Part shown: piece by piece, positions 27,501 to 38,779 of the stretch | Layout of the letters: each line of letters starts with the position of its first letter | How positions within the stretch are numbered: position 1 is the stretch's first letter | Assembly: GCA_030063045.1 (NCBI GenBank) | Contig: JAQSEB010000142.1 | Location: 992,001-1,056,000, forward strand | Direction: 5' to 3' | Length of the DNA: 64,000 nt | From: Pratylenchus scribneri | Lineage: Eukaryota; Nematoda; Chromadorea; Rhabditida; Pratylenchidae | Position numbers and translations under genes: made by a program | The notes under the pieces: generated by a model | Seen by the model: only the letters and a program-made list of their open reading frames with translations | The model's database searches: none | What the model was told of the DNA's origin: nothing

Positions 27501-30500
27501 GATAAAGTTTTTACCGCGAAATATCACTTTCCTGGATGACAATTTTTGCATTTCCTTGTTGAAAGATTTCAGTGTTCTTGGTAGAGTGTTCCCTTCGGGT
27601 AAAATTGCATGTTTGAGCATGTCGAGAAGCATCCCAAATGCCGCATCACTTAGGCAGTGTTTTTGTCTGTAGAGTTGCAGCAAATTGAGCGTTTCATTTC
27701 GTGTTAATTTGCTGCTGTTGAACAATTCTTTAGACATCAGTGATGCGGTGGCCATGTTCAATTGGGCTATTTGCTCTTCTAGATCTTCAACGTTTGCATT
27801 AAACTCATCCTGACTGGAAAATATTAATACAATTAGATTGCGGTTCTATAAACTAGAAAATTCTTTTAGAACCTGCAATTTTCGTTCTCATTATTTTCGC
27901 CATCAATTTCTTCGTTATATTGAATTGCTTCTGCTTGAATTGCAACCACATTTGCATCATCCAGATCTTGTTGACCAATGACTGCTTCCATATATTGTTG
28001 ATTCCGTTGTTGTCGCCTTTTGTCGTCCAATAATTGTTGCTTTGTGCGCCGTTTCCTTATCAAACATGATTTTCGCCATTTATTCCCGATTTTGCTTGCT
28101 CTAGTCATGTTATCTATTGCTCTAAAATACAAAAACATAGATTAAACGTATATAAACTGGTACTGGTAAAAATAAATTAATTGGATTTTAGAATTCCAAG
28201 AAATTTTTAGCAGTAGACATTACTAACTTTTTTTATGCGTAGTGATTATCATAATAGAAAGAGAAGAAAAAAATAAATAATATGTGTATTGGATATGAAA
28301 TCGCTAGCCATAGAATGAAAAAATGGCTACGAATGTTGGCAGCAAATAATCGATAATTTGTTTGGTCATAAATGTTGCAGGAATTTAATGAAATGTTGTG
28401 ATGAACAATTTTTCGTTTTGTGAATAAATAATAAATTGAAGAAATAATACGAAGATGGGATATGGAATTGGGTGTTGTAAAAAATATTTTGGATGATTGA
28501 TAAGATCTAATGCAAAAAATAAATATTGGGATTGAATATGGGTTTATTTTAATATCCAACAACTTTTAGTTCTTCATTTCTTCTTAACCGGTCTCCGAAC
28601 TATTGCCATTCGTTTCTTTGCCACCACCGTTCTCCTTGTTGGCATCAGCCCCATCAATCGGCATAATCTCTTCAGTCGACGCTTGCTAAAAAAATAGGAC
28701 TCTTAATACAATTTCTAAGCGTGATTTACCTCGTCTATAATTGTGGGAGGCGAAAAAGTCGGAGTTTATTTAGCAGTGCCTATTGCACGCTGTAATGCTG
28801 AGACAGAAGTGCGAGGACTCTGTTGCTCTTTTCGGAGAAACCCCGCGCCTATCCCACTCACAAATTTGTGCTGAAACAAGTCAACCAAAAATTCATCCTT
28901 CCTCATTAATTTGTGATTTTGATTTTGTTTTTCTTTATTTTTTCATTAAATCCCAGCTCGAAGATCTTATAAAAGATCTCACTTTCTGATGCGCAACACT
29001 GAATTTATATTCTTTCACTTGTCCAATTAAAAATTTATAATCGATATTCACTCAAGCTCAATCCTGTTTTTTATACTTTGATCTTTAAATATTTTGTGAT
29101 CCCAGTCTTAAAAATTTCTTTTTTCTCTATAAACATCGAGCGAATAAATTTTTGAGCTTTTTGCATTTTTGTTAATTAAATATTGTTGTTTAATAGCAAC
29201 AATGTATTTTTATAAATGTTTTATATAAATCAAAAAATTAAAGTTAAAGATCTGTTGCAAATTGGGAGGAACAGCATGCCAGACCAAACCGCAAGTCCGT
29301 CAAAGCCGTGTTCTTCAAATGGTCCCGCAGGAGAAAGCCAAAAAACTCCATCCGATAAACTGCGCAAGCTTGCAATCAAGGTTTTTACTATATAACAAAT
29401 TTATATTAATAAAATATGCAAATTAAGGCTATCACAGCCGCAATGATGACGCCTAACAAAGAGCCAGGGAATTTGTCCCCTGAACCGTTCGACTTTGAGG
29501 TAAACCGCAGATTAAATTGAAAAATCAAGAATTCATTTATAGAGCACATTCGACGAATTCGTCAGCCCGAACACATCAACTCCAATCCGCCGGTCTTATT
29601 GTGCCAAATTTGGAGTCGATATGGATAATGAGGTCTGAATTTAATTCTGTCTAATTTATCTGTTTCTAATGCTAGATCTCGCCAATTGGAAAACGTGCAA
29701 AAATCGACAATGGAAATCTTTGTGGAGCTATGGAGGTCGCCGACGGCTTGTTCAATGCTAATAAGCTGACCATTTCAATGGTTAACTCTAAATATATATT
29801 AAAAATAAAAAATTATTTCAGGATGATGAAAATAAGGAAAATATTGTGCCGACTGGGACACATTTTGTGCATCCAATTGAAAAGGTTAGTTAGAAACTAA
29901 TTAATAAATACAAAACGCTAACAAATTAAGGCAGAAATTCGCAAAAATGCTATGGTTTTCGCTGGATTCAATGGTGGCAAAGATCTGGATAAATGCCAAA
30001 TTGTGACGGGAACAACTACAAAGGTTTGGCTATTTGACAAACACAAATGATATAAAAATATTTAGGAAGACCAAACCACCGATGAGTCAAATGGCGCTGC
30101 GATGCGTTCATTGGCAGTCGATCAAGAAAAGGACAAAAAAATTGTACAGGTAAATTTATAAAAACGTAAAAATCTTAAATATGGAATTTGTAGGACGATT
30201 CAGAGAAGGAATATGTGCCAACCACTGTTCAGAATATTGAACTAGTTTCAAAGGTTTGCAGATATTAATGCAAGGTTTCTAAACTGTAAAAAATTGCAGA
30301 ATGACCACAAAGCCGAAAAAGGAAATGGCAATCGTGAATCTGGGCTGGAGATTCAACCACCGAATTGCCATCAATTCATCCAGGTTAATATAATTTATTT
30401 AAATCACAAAACCGATAAAATATATATATTAAAATAATTTTAGCAAGATCTGAATGAGCGGGATTCCTCTGGCCAATATGAACCGGAACATATCGAACAG

Positions 30501-33500
30501 GTTTATTAATTTGGTTTATGCAAAATAAATATAAAAGTTAATTCAGGAATATTATGCTGGTGGTTTTGAATTTACCCCACCACAAGCTGTGTATGGATTC
30601 GACTCATTTGATCTGGTTAATAATTTATAAATAATCTGATATAAACAATTTTATAGGAAGACCGCAATACTGCTGAACCAAATGCCGACGAAATTCGGGA
30701 CGAGTCAAATCAACCCGAAAATTACGGCAAAAGCGAACAGGTTTATATTAAATTAGAATTAACAAAAATTAACATTATTTGTTAAAAAATTAGGACAAGC
30801 AGAATTTGAATTTGGAAGCTAGCCATAACAGTGCTGCAGCTATTGAACAGGTTAAGATCTATCCTAATATTTAACTATATGATTTCTAATGATTTTAGTC
30901 TAATCGCACCAACGCTGTTCCAAATGATGGCGTAGATCTCAATGCAAGTCTTGGTAACGGCAACCAAATTGACCAGGTTTTATTATTCTAAATTTATAAA
31001 AATGGAATAATTAATTCAGAAATTGAATTCATCAATTGAAGTTGTTTCGGTCATCCCTGCACAAATTCAAGTGGTGGCAGTGATTCCGGGACATCCTAAT
31101 GTTGCCCCATCTCGTGGTGAAGATCTTGCTGTGGAGCCTCAACCCGGAAATAGTGGCGAAATCGAGCAGGTTTTTATTTGTTTTGTTTAATAATTATTTC
31201 TTTGCGAAATTCAGGATCCTCGGAATATGAATATGGAAAGAGTCCAAGATCTTAATGCGCCAATTGAGCAGGTTAACATAATTTTATATTTGTAAAAATG
31301 TAAATTATTTAACAATTAAGGATTTGAATGGATCAATCGAATTTGTTGCTGAGATTCCTCCAGAAGTGCAAATTGTTGCCGAGGTCCATGCCCGTCATAA
31401 TGGTCCGCCTGTCAATGTCAACAATAAAATCCTGGACAGAATCGCAAACCGTTGATTTGGAGCAGGAAAAAGGGATGATCTAAACGGGAATATGGAAGAA
31501 TTAACAAATTTCCATCAAACACATTCTGGTATTTTATCTAATCATTACTCATCCCAAGTTTATTTTAACAAATCCTAAAAATCTCAAAATCCAAACCCCC
31601 ATTTATCGTATTCCAAAACACACCTTGGCTTTATTAATATTTGTTGATGTTTTCTTTGATTTGATCTGTTTCATTTCTAACCGTTGATACTCCCTATCGA
31701 ATTCAAAAAATGTTGTTACCTTTTCTATTATTTTTTGATCACGAAACCAATATTCGATATTCCCAATATCCCCAAAATATGCTCAGGAAATATCTTTTGT
31801 TGCAAATCCTTTAGCAAATTTTCAGAATTAGTCGTTTGGCTTTTTTTATAATTTATTACAAAATAAAAATAAAAGAAATTTCAAAAATGTTACTCATTTT
31901 CAGGATTAATTTTTTGGGTCATTTTATAATTTATTTCAAAATAAATTCAAAACAAATTGTAAAAATATCACTCATTTTCAGGATAAATTTTTTAATTCAT
32001 TTTATTTTGAATAAGAAAACGAGACAGAAAATGAATTCTGAAAATGAATCTCATTTTCAGAATATTTTGTAGCTCATTTTCACAATTCATCTCAAAATCA
32101 AAAATATTATGTAACTCATTTTATAATCTGCAACAAGAGATATTCTGAGAAATTTTCCAATTCCCAATTTATCATCGCAATTTGATATCATTTTGAAAAT
32201 GTTTTCACAATTTCACTCAATTGATAAATTATTTTTTATTTTATTTTCAAATCCATTTCCAAATGAGTTTAAATAGCAATCATAAAATAATTGGTGTTCG
32301 GCAAAATATTCTAAGAATTTGACTCATTTTCGGGATATTTTCAAAATATCTCAGATCTTTAAAATATTTCCAAAATTTCCACAAATTTGCTCACTTATTG
32401 TTGGATTCCTCCGTTATGAGGGTCCGGGCACAATCCAATCCAAGAAAATATTATATATTACCAAAATGACTTAATTTAAAGCCAATATTTACTGAAAATT
32501 ATTTATTTTCCTTCAAAGGTTGGAGACGGAGATACCATATGGCGATGTTAGACATGCTTCTGGCGGACATTTTCCTTCTCAAAGTATTCCTGCTGCTGAT
32601 CGTCAACAACCTTTGAGTGGAGCATTAAATTACAGAGAAAAGTAAGAATTTTGAATTTACAAAAAGTTGAATGTTTTTGGATTTCAAAATTTTATCTGAG
32701 TCAAAAATTATAAATTTAAAATTAGAAATTTAAAATACACAATAAATACTTCAACAATTTCATCAATCCTAGCCTCCCGTGGTTTAAGTCAGAGAAGAGA
32801 ATATAATAGAACATTTTTATATAGTTTGGTTGATGGGAATGGTTTTTGCTAGAGCGATCAATAGCAGAGATTTAAAAAAAATTTGCACGCTTAAATTCTT
32901 TTTTTATAAATATTGGTTTTAAATAAAATATTTTGAGAAAAGTTAATGTCAAAAAATAAATTTTTTAAGTCCTTATATAATTTGGCCAATTCATGCGCCT
33001 TCTTTAATTGCAAAATTTCTCAAGGGAGTAGGGGCTATAAGCTATAATTTTTCTTTAATCCAATTTCTCTGAGTCCTAACACTTTGTTAATGCTAAATTA
33101 TATGACTTCAAAAAGATTATTTTTCGGCATGAAAATTTTTGGGTAAATTTGCGATCTTGCAAAAAAAAAAAGATGACAAATATAAATATAAAAAAGTAAA
33201 ATTTACAGGCTAAATTTGCGATCTTGCAAAAAAAAGATGACAAATATAAATATAAAAAAGTAAAATTTACAGGCTAAATTTGCGATCTTGCAAAAAAAAG
33301 ATGACAAATATAAATATAAAAAAGTAAAATTTACAGCCAGGATTAAGATTTTAATGGCTAGGAGGAAGGGTCATAAGATTAGGCTGGGCTACAAATTTCG
33401 TTTTTGATGAGCACCGCCAAATTTCCGTTTAAAATTTTGGAGATTAAGTAACAATTAGAATAATATTTGAAAAGAATTTTCCAAATTTTTGCCATTATTA

Positions 33501-36500
33501 ATATAAATTCCAACAAATTTTCCTATTTCACAAAATCGCAGCGCTCAAAATGCGTCCTCGAATTCAAATGCAAATGGCACCACCACCGCCACGCTAAATC
33601 GATGCAACAATGATTGTCGATGCCGCGTGCCATGGCATAGGCATCAGCAGCAGGCGGCAATTACTTCTGCTACTGCTGATGCTAATGTCCGTGCAAATTG
33701 GAATAGATATCAACAAAATTATTGGGCAGGCATTAATGGGTCTGTATTTTACATAAGTAATATGGATTTGCGAAATTAAAATAATTTTTTTGCGCGAGAA
33801 AATTTTAATAAATTTTTAAATTTTTATGGCATTAAGGCTTTGAATAATTTATTTTTTCCTTAAAATTAATTTTTAAAGAGTAATCAGAGCAGAGTCATAA
33901 AATTCAAATTTCACTTTTATAAAATGTTTAAAAAACGAATTTTAAGACAAAAATAATAAAATCAATTTTTAGCATATATATGTAGGTACAAACTGCATTA
34001 ATAATACTGGCATTGATACTTTTTAAATTTTAAATAGGTTTTACTGAATAAAATTCGCACAAAAATGTAAGGTATAATAGGCAGCTTTAGTAAATTGTTG
34101 AAATATTTTATTTAATGAAATATTAACATTTCGTTTGACGCCAAAAATTCCAGCAGGGCTTCGCAATAAGGAAAAATAAAATCTTTTAAAATCTTTATGT
34201 TATTAGGATAGGTTTCAAAAAATATCCGCATGAAAATATTATCCAGAAAAAAACTAAGGGCATTTCCCCCTCTTCTAGAAATTTAAATCCCTATGAAATC
34301 TCTTAAAAATTAAAAATTAATTTTAGTGATGATGATGATCTTGAGGAGGAATCGAATGATTGGGGCCCAAATGCTGTGCTCAATGGAAATGATGATCGTC
34401 GAGAGCATGATTATGACCAGAATAGACGATTTTTGAACACATTTGCAAATGGCAGAGTGCGGTGAGAATACAGAGAATATTTTTTAGAAAATTTAGAAAA
34501 ATCTATAATTATACAGTTCATTTGATACTAGTCTGTTAGCGGGGGGGGGGGGGGGTAACAGAAAATGTATTATTCTTCCCCCAGCCCCCACCGGTATTCT
34601 AAAGACCCTTACACAATAGAAGAACGACCCTAAACCGAATTTTAACAACCTAACCTTAAAACCTACCTATTCTTAACTTACCCCCTACTCTACCCCTAAA
34701 ACCTATCCGGCCCAACCCTAACCTAACCCTATCCTACCTAAAAGGTTTGTCAAGATCCCTAATGAGGTTTAGGGTAGAGTAGGGTTAGGTTTAGGGTAGG
34801 GATTTGTTCGACTTTTAGGGTCTAGAATTCCCTCCCGAACTGTTTTTCAGTCCTCGAAGTACCGGGGGAGGCAGAATAATAAATTTTCGGGTGCCCCCCC
34901 CCCCCCCGTTAACAGACTAGTAACGTTCATTTCATACCCCTATTTTTTATTTGCAACAAAAAATATGTTTTATAGGATTTTTCAAGGTCAAGGAATTCGA
35001 ATATCGCATCAGTTTTGAATTATGTCCACTCCAAATAAATCAGGAACCAGTTTGGGTGAAGATTTAAGGTCCCTCGATTGACCCGGGAAAAATTTAAATT
35101 AATTTATTTAAACCGATTTTTGAACCATTTGAATTGATGATAATTCAAAACTAATGCGATATTCGAATTCCGCGATCTTGAAATCCTATTAAAAACATAT
35201 TTTTATGTTGAAAATCAAAAATTGATTTTTTTTTATCTGAAAATAGTGGGACAAACTGTTAATTAATGAAAATTTTAACACAAAAAATTATGTTTTAAAA
35301 TAACCAAAAAATTGTTTTGAATTAAAAATTTGAGCTTAAATTATAAAGTTATTTTATGTATTTCGAAATTTTCTTATTTTCAAACACTTCAAAAATTAAA
35401 ATTATTTTACCTTAAATTTTAACACAAATTTTAATTCATTTTTCAATTTTTAAATTTATTAAAATTGAAAAACTAATACAAATTTGCATAAAATAAAATC
35501 AAATTTTACCTTTCAAAAATTAGCCGTTATCGCCGACGACGTCAAGGCCCTCGAGTTCGGCGAAATCCACTTCTCGTCAATTTGGACACAACATCGGTGG
35601 ACGCATACAGGCCAAAATACATTGAATGTGATTGGGGCACATCCTCGGATGGGTGGAGTGATAATGAGGAAGGAGGAGGAGGGCAAAATAATGTCGAAAA
35701 TGGAGGAGGCGAAGGAACATCGGCCGGAAGCAGCAATCAAAATTCACCTTTGGCCGATCGACGAGAACAAAACCAAGGAAATGGAATTGGCGCCGAAAGA
35801 GTCCAACGCCAGCCAGAATCGGCACAGAATTCCGCGGCGCTTCAAGCATCGTTGGCTGCACCGGTGTGTTTTATTTAAAAAAGACGGAAAATTTTAATCA
35901 AATAGAAATATTTTTGGATTTTGATAGATAATTATCAAATGTGGGTCCCATTTTTTGTTGAGAATGAAAAAATTGTGTCAGAATTAGGGTTTGGGTCATT
36001 CTAGGAAGGACATTTTTTGGTGCAAAAACGATACTAAAATAGAGAAAATTTAGTCATTAATTTTTGGGTCCCTGCTTAATGAAGGAATTATTGGATTTCT
36101 GAATACGTTAACTTTTCCATCCTAAAATTCGAAATTCTGCTTCAATTTTTTATAAAATTACAAAAAAAATTGGTAGAAAATGGCAAAAATTCTCAGAATA
36201 AATTTTATTTACTCATTAATTTTCTGGATATTTAAATTTAATCAATCTTTTTTAATCGAAAATTTCCCGGGATCCAATATTAATTCAACGAGAAATTTTC
36301 TTTTTAAAATTCTAAAATTATGTTGGCCATATGGCAAAAAAGCCTACAATAAATTTACTTTTTTCATCATAATTTTCTACATAAATTTAATTAATTTTTT
36401 AATAGCAAAAAAACTCGGGAATTCAGATTAATCTAATAATTATTCTTTATAAATCTAATTGAATTTTATATATTTTTTAAATTAATTTTATTTAAATTTT

Positions 36501-36838
36501 TTGCAACAATAAAATCCTCAAAAATAAAGGAACCTATTTACTGGCCAATAATATATATTTTTATAACATAAATGAAGTATAAACAGATAATTAAATTAAA
36601 TTTGGGCAGGAAATTATAAAGAAGTCGTATTTGTCCATTTTTAATAATGGCTTTAAAAACGGCGATTTTTTATATGATTTAATTGAAAACAAAATTAAAT
36701 TTGCTCTATAAATAATATTTATAATGGAAAAATCTAAAAATAAATAACTTATAAAAATCATAAACTTATTCTTTTTAGCTAACAAATGTCGACAATTTGG
36801 ATGCAATTTCAGTGTTCAGTTTGGGAGCCGAAGATTGA
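18546..36838 (+). CDS. RING-finger protein (putative E3 ligase), 11 exons
   Basis: Exons: 18546-18596, 19669-19840, 20538-20692, 21228-21380, 21433-21513, 22471-22739, 32519-32641, 33542-33739, 34327-34461, 35524-35863 and 36779-36838. All phases fit, giving 578 residues. The N-terminus is a C3HC4 RING: C12, C15, C31, H33, C36, C39, C53, C56. A helical segment follows (about residues 120-165), then acidic, Asn/Gln-rich low-complexity sequence and a short tail, ISVFSLGAED. By family it would act as a ubiquitin ligase; substrates are unknown. Intron 4 begins GC rather than GT (21381), a legitimate minor splice class. If the strong donor at 22740 is ignored, translation stops at 22743, giving a short form of about 218 residues. 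The long form depends on splicing a 9.8-kb intron filled with transposons and is the less certain part. Confidence 0.72.
18712..18935. repeat. Foldback-type repeat in RING gene intron 1
   Basis: The segment begins 'cttataccattttgtag' and ends with an inverted match ('ctacaaattggtataagg'). It carries 'agatctcatcaaaacgaatc' and an inverted 'gatgggtctcgatgag'. A related copy is at 19335-19545 in the same intron, and the motifs match the repeat in the MATH-BTB intron near 11620. Confidence 0.6.
19335..19545. repeat. Second foldback-type repeat in RING gene intron 1
   Basis: It opens with 'ggtaaaccattttgtacat' and closes with the inverted 'acaaatatgctaaattgtttacc'. The internal arms contain 'gagtcgcgtcgattcata' and its inverse 'atgaatcacgcgtctcaatgag'. 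Same family as the copy at 18712-18935, diverged. Confidence 0.6.
21682..22002. mobile_element. hAT-like MITE in RING gene intron 5
   Basis: The element begins CAGGGTTCTCAGAT and ends ATCTGAGAACCCTG. Flanking 8-mers are GCCTAAAT (21674-21681) and ACCTAAAT (22003-22010), a 7 of 8 match, as expected for an older hAT target duplication. Subterminal arms contain 'aaaaaaagtaca' repeats and the interior has the 'agccgcgcagc' motif shared with other elements here. Confidence 0.82.
23407..24130. mobile_element. GC-rich hAT-like element in RING gene intron 6
   Basis: The 724-bp element begins CAGGGGTGCGCACGGGCC and ends GGGCCCGTGCGCACCCCTG. The 8-bp duplication CCCTTTTG is exact (23399-23406 and 24131-24138). 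Both ends have arrays of GGCCC/CCGGG repeats, giving extreme GC content in an AT-rich intron. The centre (about 23620-23830) holds a separate repeat with 'gacccttcacttttt', also seen near 52850 and 61750, so the element may itself be a composite. Confidence 0.92.
24420..24850. repeat. Tandem subterminal repeats, about 80-bp unit
   Basis: About five tandem copies of a unit with 'ttttgtctcgttttcttatc', 'cataaaaaatgaggtaaaa' and 'atattttgaaaatgaga' lie here. They are the left subterminal repeats of the putative CACTA-like element and are matched by inverted, more degenerate copies at about 31840-32350. Such arrays are binding sites for transposition proteins in characterised CACTA elements. Confidence 0.85.
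25128..28108 (-). pseudogene. tnp2-like (EnSpm/CACTA) transposase, multi-exon, frameshifted
   Basis: The minus-strand gene starts at an ATG at 28108 with a basic region (KIGNKWRKSCLIRKRRTK) and ends at a TAA at 25130-25128. About ten exons are legible. Diagnostic stretches are ISLALATDGGPLTKSAKI, SVWPIIAQILDLPPKL, MACPYCKIV (zinc-binding CxxC), TDLMHTSYGGS and HFILPVILPCFGDLP; this order is typical of tnp2-like transposases also found in animals. The C-terminal exons end IYHIKADEIAFKGLAVDY. In the exon around 25700-25905 the coding frame changes at about 25815-25830: the upstream half (VNARVTCPRVALKQIEERL) and the downstream half (EFQQYFSTIKCSTLANKF) are in different frames with no room for an intron. 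This suggests decay, or a one-base assembly error. Intron borders near 26010-26045 are also unusually short. Confidence 0.7.
28142..29275. other. Spacer between the two transposon genes; one possible orphan exon
   Basis: This stretch separates the divergent transposase and accessory genes and should hold their promoters. On the minus strand, 28685-28584 reads as a small acidic exon after an AG acceptor (STEEIMPIDGADANKENGGG) ending in a stop, and a possible preceding piece at about 28763-28731 reads TPTFSPPTIIDE. No ATG-bearing first exon was found, so this is only a candidate. Confidence 0.3.
29276..31455 (+). CDS. 17-exon gene, all exons symmetrical phase 0, unknown function
   Basis: Exons: 29276-29380, 29428-29499, 29543-29632, 29676-29780, 29822-29884, 29931-30023, 30066-30149, 30194-30253, 30300-30383, 30444-30500, 30547-30615, 30657-30740, 30794-30850, 30899-30976, 31020-31169, 31215-31271 and 31321-31455. 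Introns are mostly 40-60 bp. Every exon length is a multiple of three and every intron is phase 0, giving 480 residues. Exons are related: several end IEQ before the donor, and exons 15 and 17 share an LNxSIExVxxIPxxxQxVA pattern. The protein is acidic, Asn/Glu-rich, with no signal peptide or membrane segment. It lies between the tnp2-like transposase and the right subterminal repeats, so it is probably the element's accessory (tnpA-like) protein. I do not recognise the family. Confidence 0.65.
31456..32518. repeat. Right subterminal region of the CACTA-like element
   Basis: This holds degenerate repeats of 'atttcaaaaatgttactcattttcagg' and 'actcattttcaggataaatttttt', the inverse of the units at 24420-24850. 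The region runs from the accessory gene's stop to the next RING-gene exon at 32519. No exon is visible. Confidence 0.65.
33145..33338. repeat. Three-copy 63-bp tandem repeat in RING gene intron 7
   Basis: The unit contains 'aaatttgcgatcttgcaaaa' followed by 'gatgacaaatataaatat' and 'aaagtaaaatttaca'. Three nearly identical copies follow one another, so the expansion is recent. Confidence 0.9.
34528..34921. mobile_element. Tc1/mariner-like MITE with G/C homopolymer ends
   Basis: The ends are CTAGTCTGTTAGC followed by a run of G, and the inverse, a run of C followed by GTTAACAGACTAG. A TA dinucleotide flanks each side, the target duplication of Tc1/mariner elements. The arms carry 'aaccctaacctaaccctatcc' on one side and 'agggttaggtttaggg' on the other, which looks telomere-like but is part of the hairpin. 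It sits in intron 9 of the RING gene. The homopolymer runs may be mis-sized in the assembly. Confidence 0.75.
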
Positions 36839-37362
36839 TAAAAAAATGAAATGAATGATTTTTTGAAGATGATCGGAGGGATGTTTAAAATATTCCATAA
36901 TTAATTCCAACATGAAATTATATTTTATTAAATTATTTTGTTGATTCTTTTTGCCTTTAATGATCTTCTCATTTTTCTAACAATTTCCAGGCCATATTTA
37001 ATTTGTCTTTTTTTAATAATTTTTCGCCATTTAATTAATTTTGCTCATTTTTCTAATTCATTTTTTTTTAAAATTTCACAACACTTATTTCTTTTAATTT
37101 AATTGAGGAAAAAATAAATTGAATAATTTTTTTTGCTGTGAGGTACAAATTGATGGCGTTGCACAAGGACTAAATCCACATCATATCCCGTGCAATTATA
37201 TAGAGGCGAAGCCATTACGAATGGCGAAACATGAACATTTCCACTGTTCTAGAGAAAAAATGCCTTATAATTTTTTTGTAATTTAAAATAATAATATTAT
37301 TTATTTTGGCCATTTAAAAATTTTTTAAGAATAGGATAGGCGAATTGCATAATGCGGACCAG
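36839..37362. other. Intergenic DNA with a possible orphan exon
   Basis: Most of this has no feature. On the minus strand about 37243-37078 reads through after an AG acceptor with a coding-like peptide (VHVSPFVMASPLYNCTGYDV) and a stop. No partner exons exist upstream, where foldback elements now lie. It could be the last exon of a lost gene; support is weak. Confidence 0.25.
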
Positions 37363-37694
37363 ACACTTGCGGACGAAACGGTCTGGTGCCGATGGTGATA
37401 AAGCTATTTTGGCATTGTTTATGGCATTTATTTTATTAATCATAAAATTTACTACAAAATGACATCAAAAGCATTGGCCAATGTTCAACGTTTCACCGAA
37501 TTATGGCCAAAAAACAGCCAGAAAAACAATTTTAATCAAATCAACGGTTTTTTGGCCATAACTCGGTGAATATTCAACATTGGCTAATGCTTTTGATCTC
37601 ATTTTATAGCTTATTTTATGCTTAATAAAATGCCATAAACAATGCCACAATAGATTTATCACCAACGGCGCCAGACCATTTCGTCCGCTAGTGT
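37363..37694. mobile_element. Foldback MITE, copy 2 (intact)
   Basis: The ends are ACACTTGCGGACGAAACGG and its inverse (ccatttcgtccgctagtgt), continuing as a near-perfect palindrome through 'tctggtgccgatggtgataaagctat'. It matches copy 1 at 507-1006 and shows what that copy looked like before its nested insertion. A truncated third copy with 'acatttgcagacgaaacgg' starts at 37752 and fades near 38010. Confidence 0.85.
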
Positions 37695-37751
37695 CGGTGT
37701 CGGCCAACCAATTTATAAAAATGTCAAACAATGAAATGTGATAATGTTTTA

Positions 37752-38010
37752 CCACATTTGCAGACGAAACGGTTTTGTTTTTGTGCTGATAATGGCAAAG
37801 CTATTGTGGCATTGTATATAGCATATTATTAAACATTAAATTAGCTATAAAATGATATCAAATACATTGGCCTGTTGAATATTCACGGAGTTATGGCCAA
37901 AAACCGTTTGTTTAATTAAAATTTTATTCCTATCTGTTTTTCATTGGCCATATTTGGTTGAATATTTAACATTGACCAATGTACTTGATATTATTTTGAT
38001 GCTAATATGT
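37752..38010. mobile_element. Foldback MITE, copy 3, decayed
   Basis: The left arm starts 'acatttgcagacgaaacggt' and contains the family's 'gcaaagctattgtggcatt' and 'ttatggccaaaaaccgttt'. The right arm is recognisable ('ggccatatttggttgaata') but the terminal repeat is lost. Confidence 0.65.
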
Positions 38011-38779
38011 TATCCTTTTCCACCAAATTTTGTTCACTGATAATATCAGTAAGTACCATAAGTAATAATAAAATTGCCTACATTAATCGCAAACAAAAAA
38101 AATGAACAATTTCATTAAGAACGCCCTTATGAAAAAAGAAAATTGAACAATCTGAAAAAATATACTTTAATAATAACAAAAATAAAAAAAAATCCTATAT
38201 TATATTATAATTTAATTTGCTAATTCAATTTATATATAGACTTTAGCAATAGATATTTTGAGTAAATGTTTATATTATATATAATAAATTTTAAATATAA
38301 TATGTGAAGTTTTGAAAGAAAAATAGAAAAAATTATAAAAGTAAAACAAAATGATATGAATATTAATAATTGTGCTAAATATTTTTGAATGGTTTGCTTT
38401 TGTTTGACAAACCGCTGCTTGACTTATGTTTTGTGGAATTTTTTTGTTAAATTAAAATATTCAGATAAAATACAGGGAACATTCAGAAATCGTATATTTT
38501 AACATAATAGAATAAAAAGAGGGAAGAATGAGGGCAATATCGAATGGGAAATAATGGAAGAGCTTTCAGCAGCAGAAGAGAGCAAATCAACTCACAATGT
38601 AAAATTTTTTGTGCCATTTTCCGAATTTTATATATAAATTCGGGATAGGTGGGTAAGAGTTAGGATGGGGCTCTGGCCCATAGGTGAGGAAAGTTGACTA
38701 AATCAATAACAACAGAAGAGTCAAACGCCTGAATTCGAGCCAATAAAAATAATGTTAAATATTTTAAAGAAGCACCCAT
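38011..38779. other. AT-rich spacer, no gene seen
   Basis: No exon, RNA gene or bounded repeat was seen between the foldback elements and the 52-bp minisatellite. Confidence 0.5.

Larger units (their letters stand above)
24192..32428. mobile_element. EnSpm/CACTA-like transposon, approx. 8.2 kb
   Basis: The block lies inside intron 6 of the RING gene and encodes a tnp2-like transposase (minus) and a second multi-exon gene (plus). Long subterminal repeats face each other: 'tttttgtctcgttttcttatcc' units at 24440-24850 and the inverse 'aataagaaaacgagacag' at 32010-32040, plus 'gaatattttgaaaatgag' at the left and its inverse at the right. The outermost inverted match I can see is CCCGGAC (24192) with GTCCGGG (32422-32428), which is short, and the flanking CA/CA would be only a 2-bp duplication. 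Exact ends are therefore tentative. Two genes plus inverted subterminal repeats fit the CACTA layout. Confidence 0.6.

Noticed and set aside
28730..28870. Possible snRNA (U1-like) because of 'tttacctcg' followed by 'attgcac'
   Set aside because: Spacing and the stem-loop sequences do not match U1 and no snRNA promoter motif is visible; the match is too short.
34680..34800. Telomeric repeat or internal telomere tract
   Set aside because: The words are irregular, face each other in a hairpin and lie inside a TA-flanked MITE.
35484..35897. Alternative frames across the RING-gene exon 10, including a 137-codon one
   Set aside because: Only the frame ending ALQASLAAP keeps phase with exon 9 and the final exon; the others are shadows.
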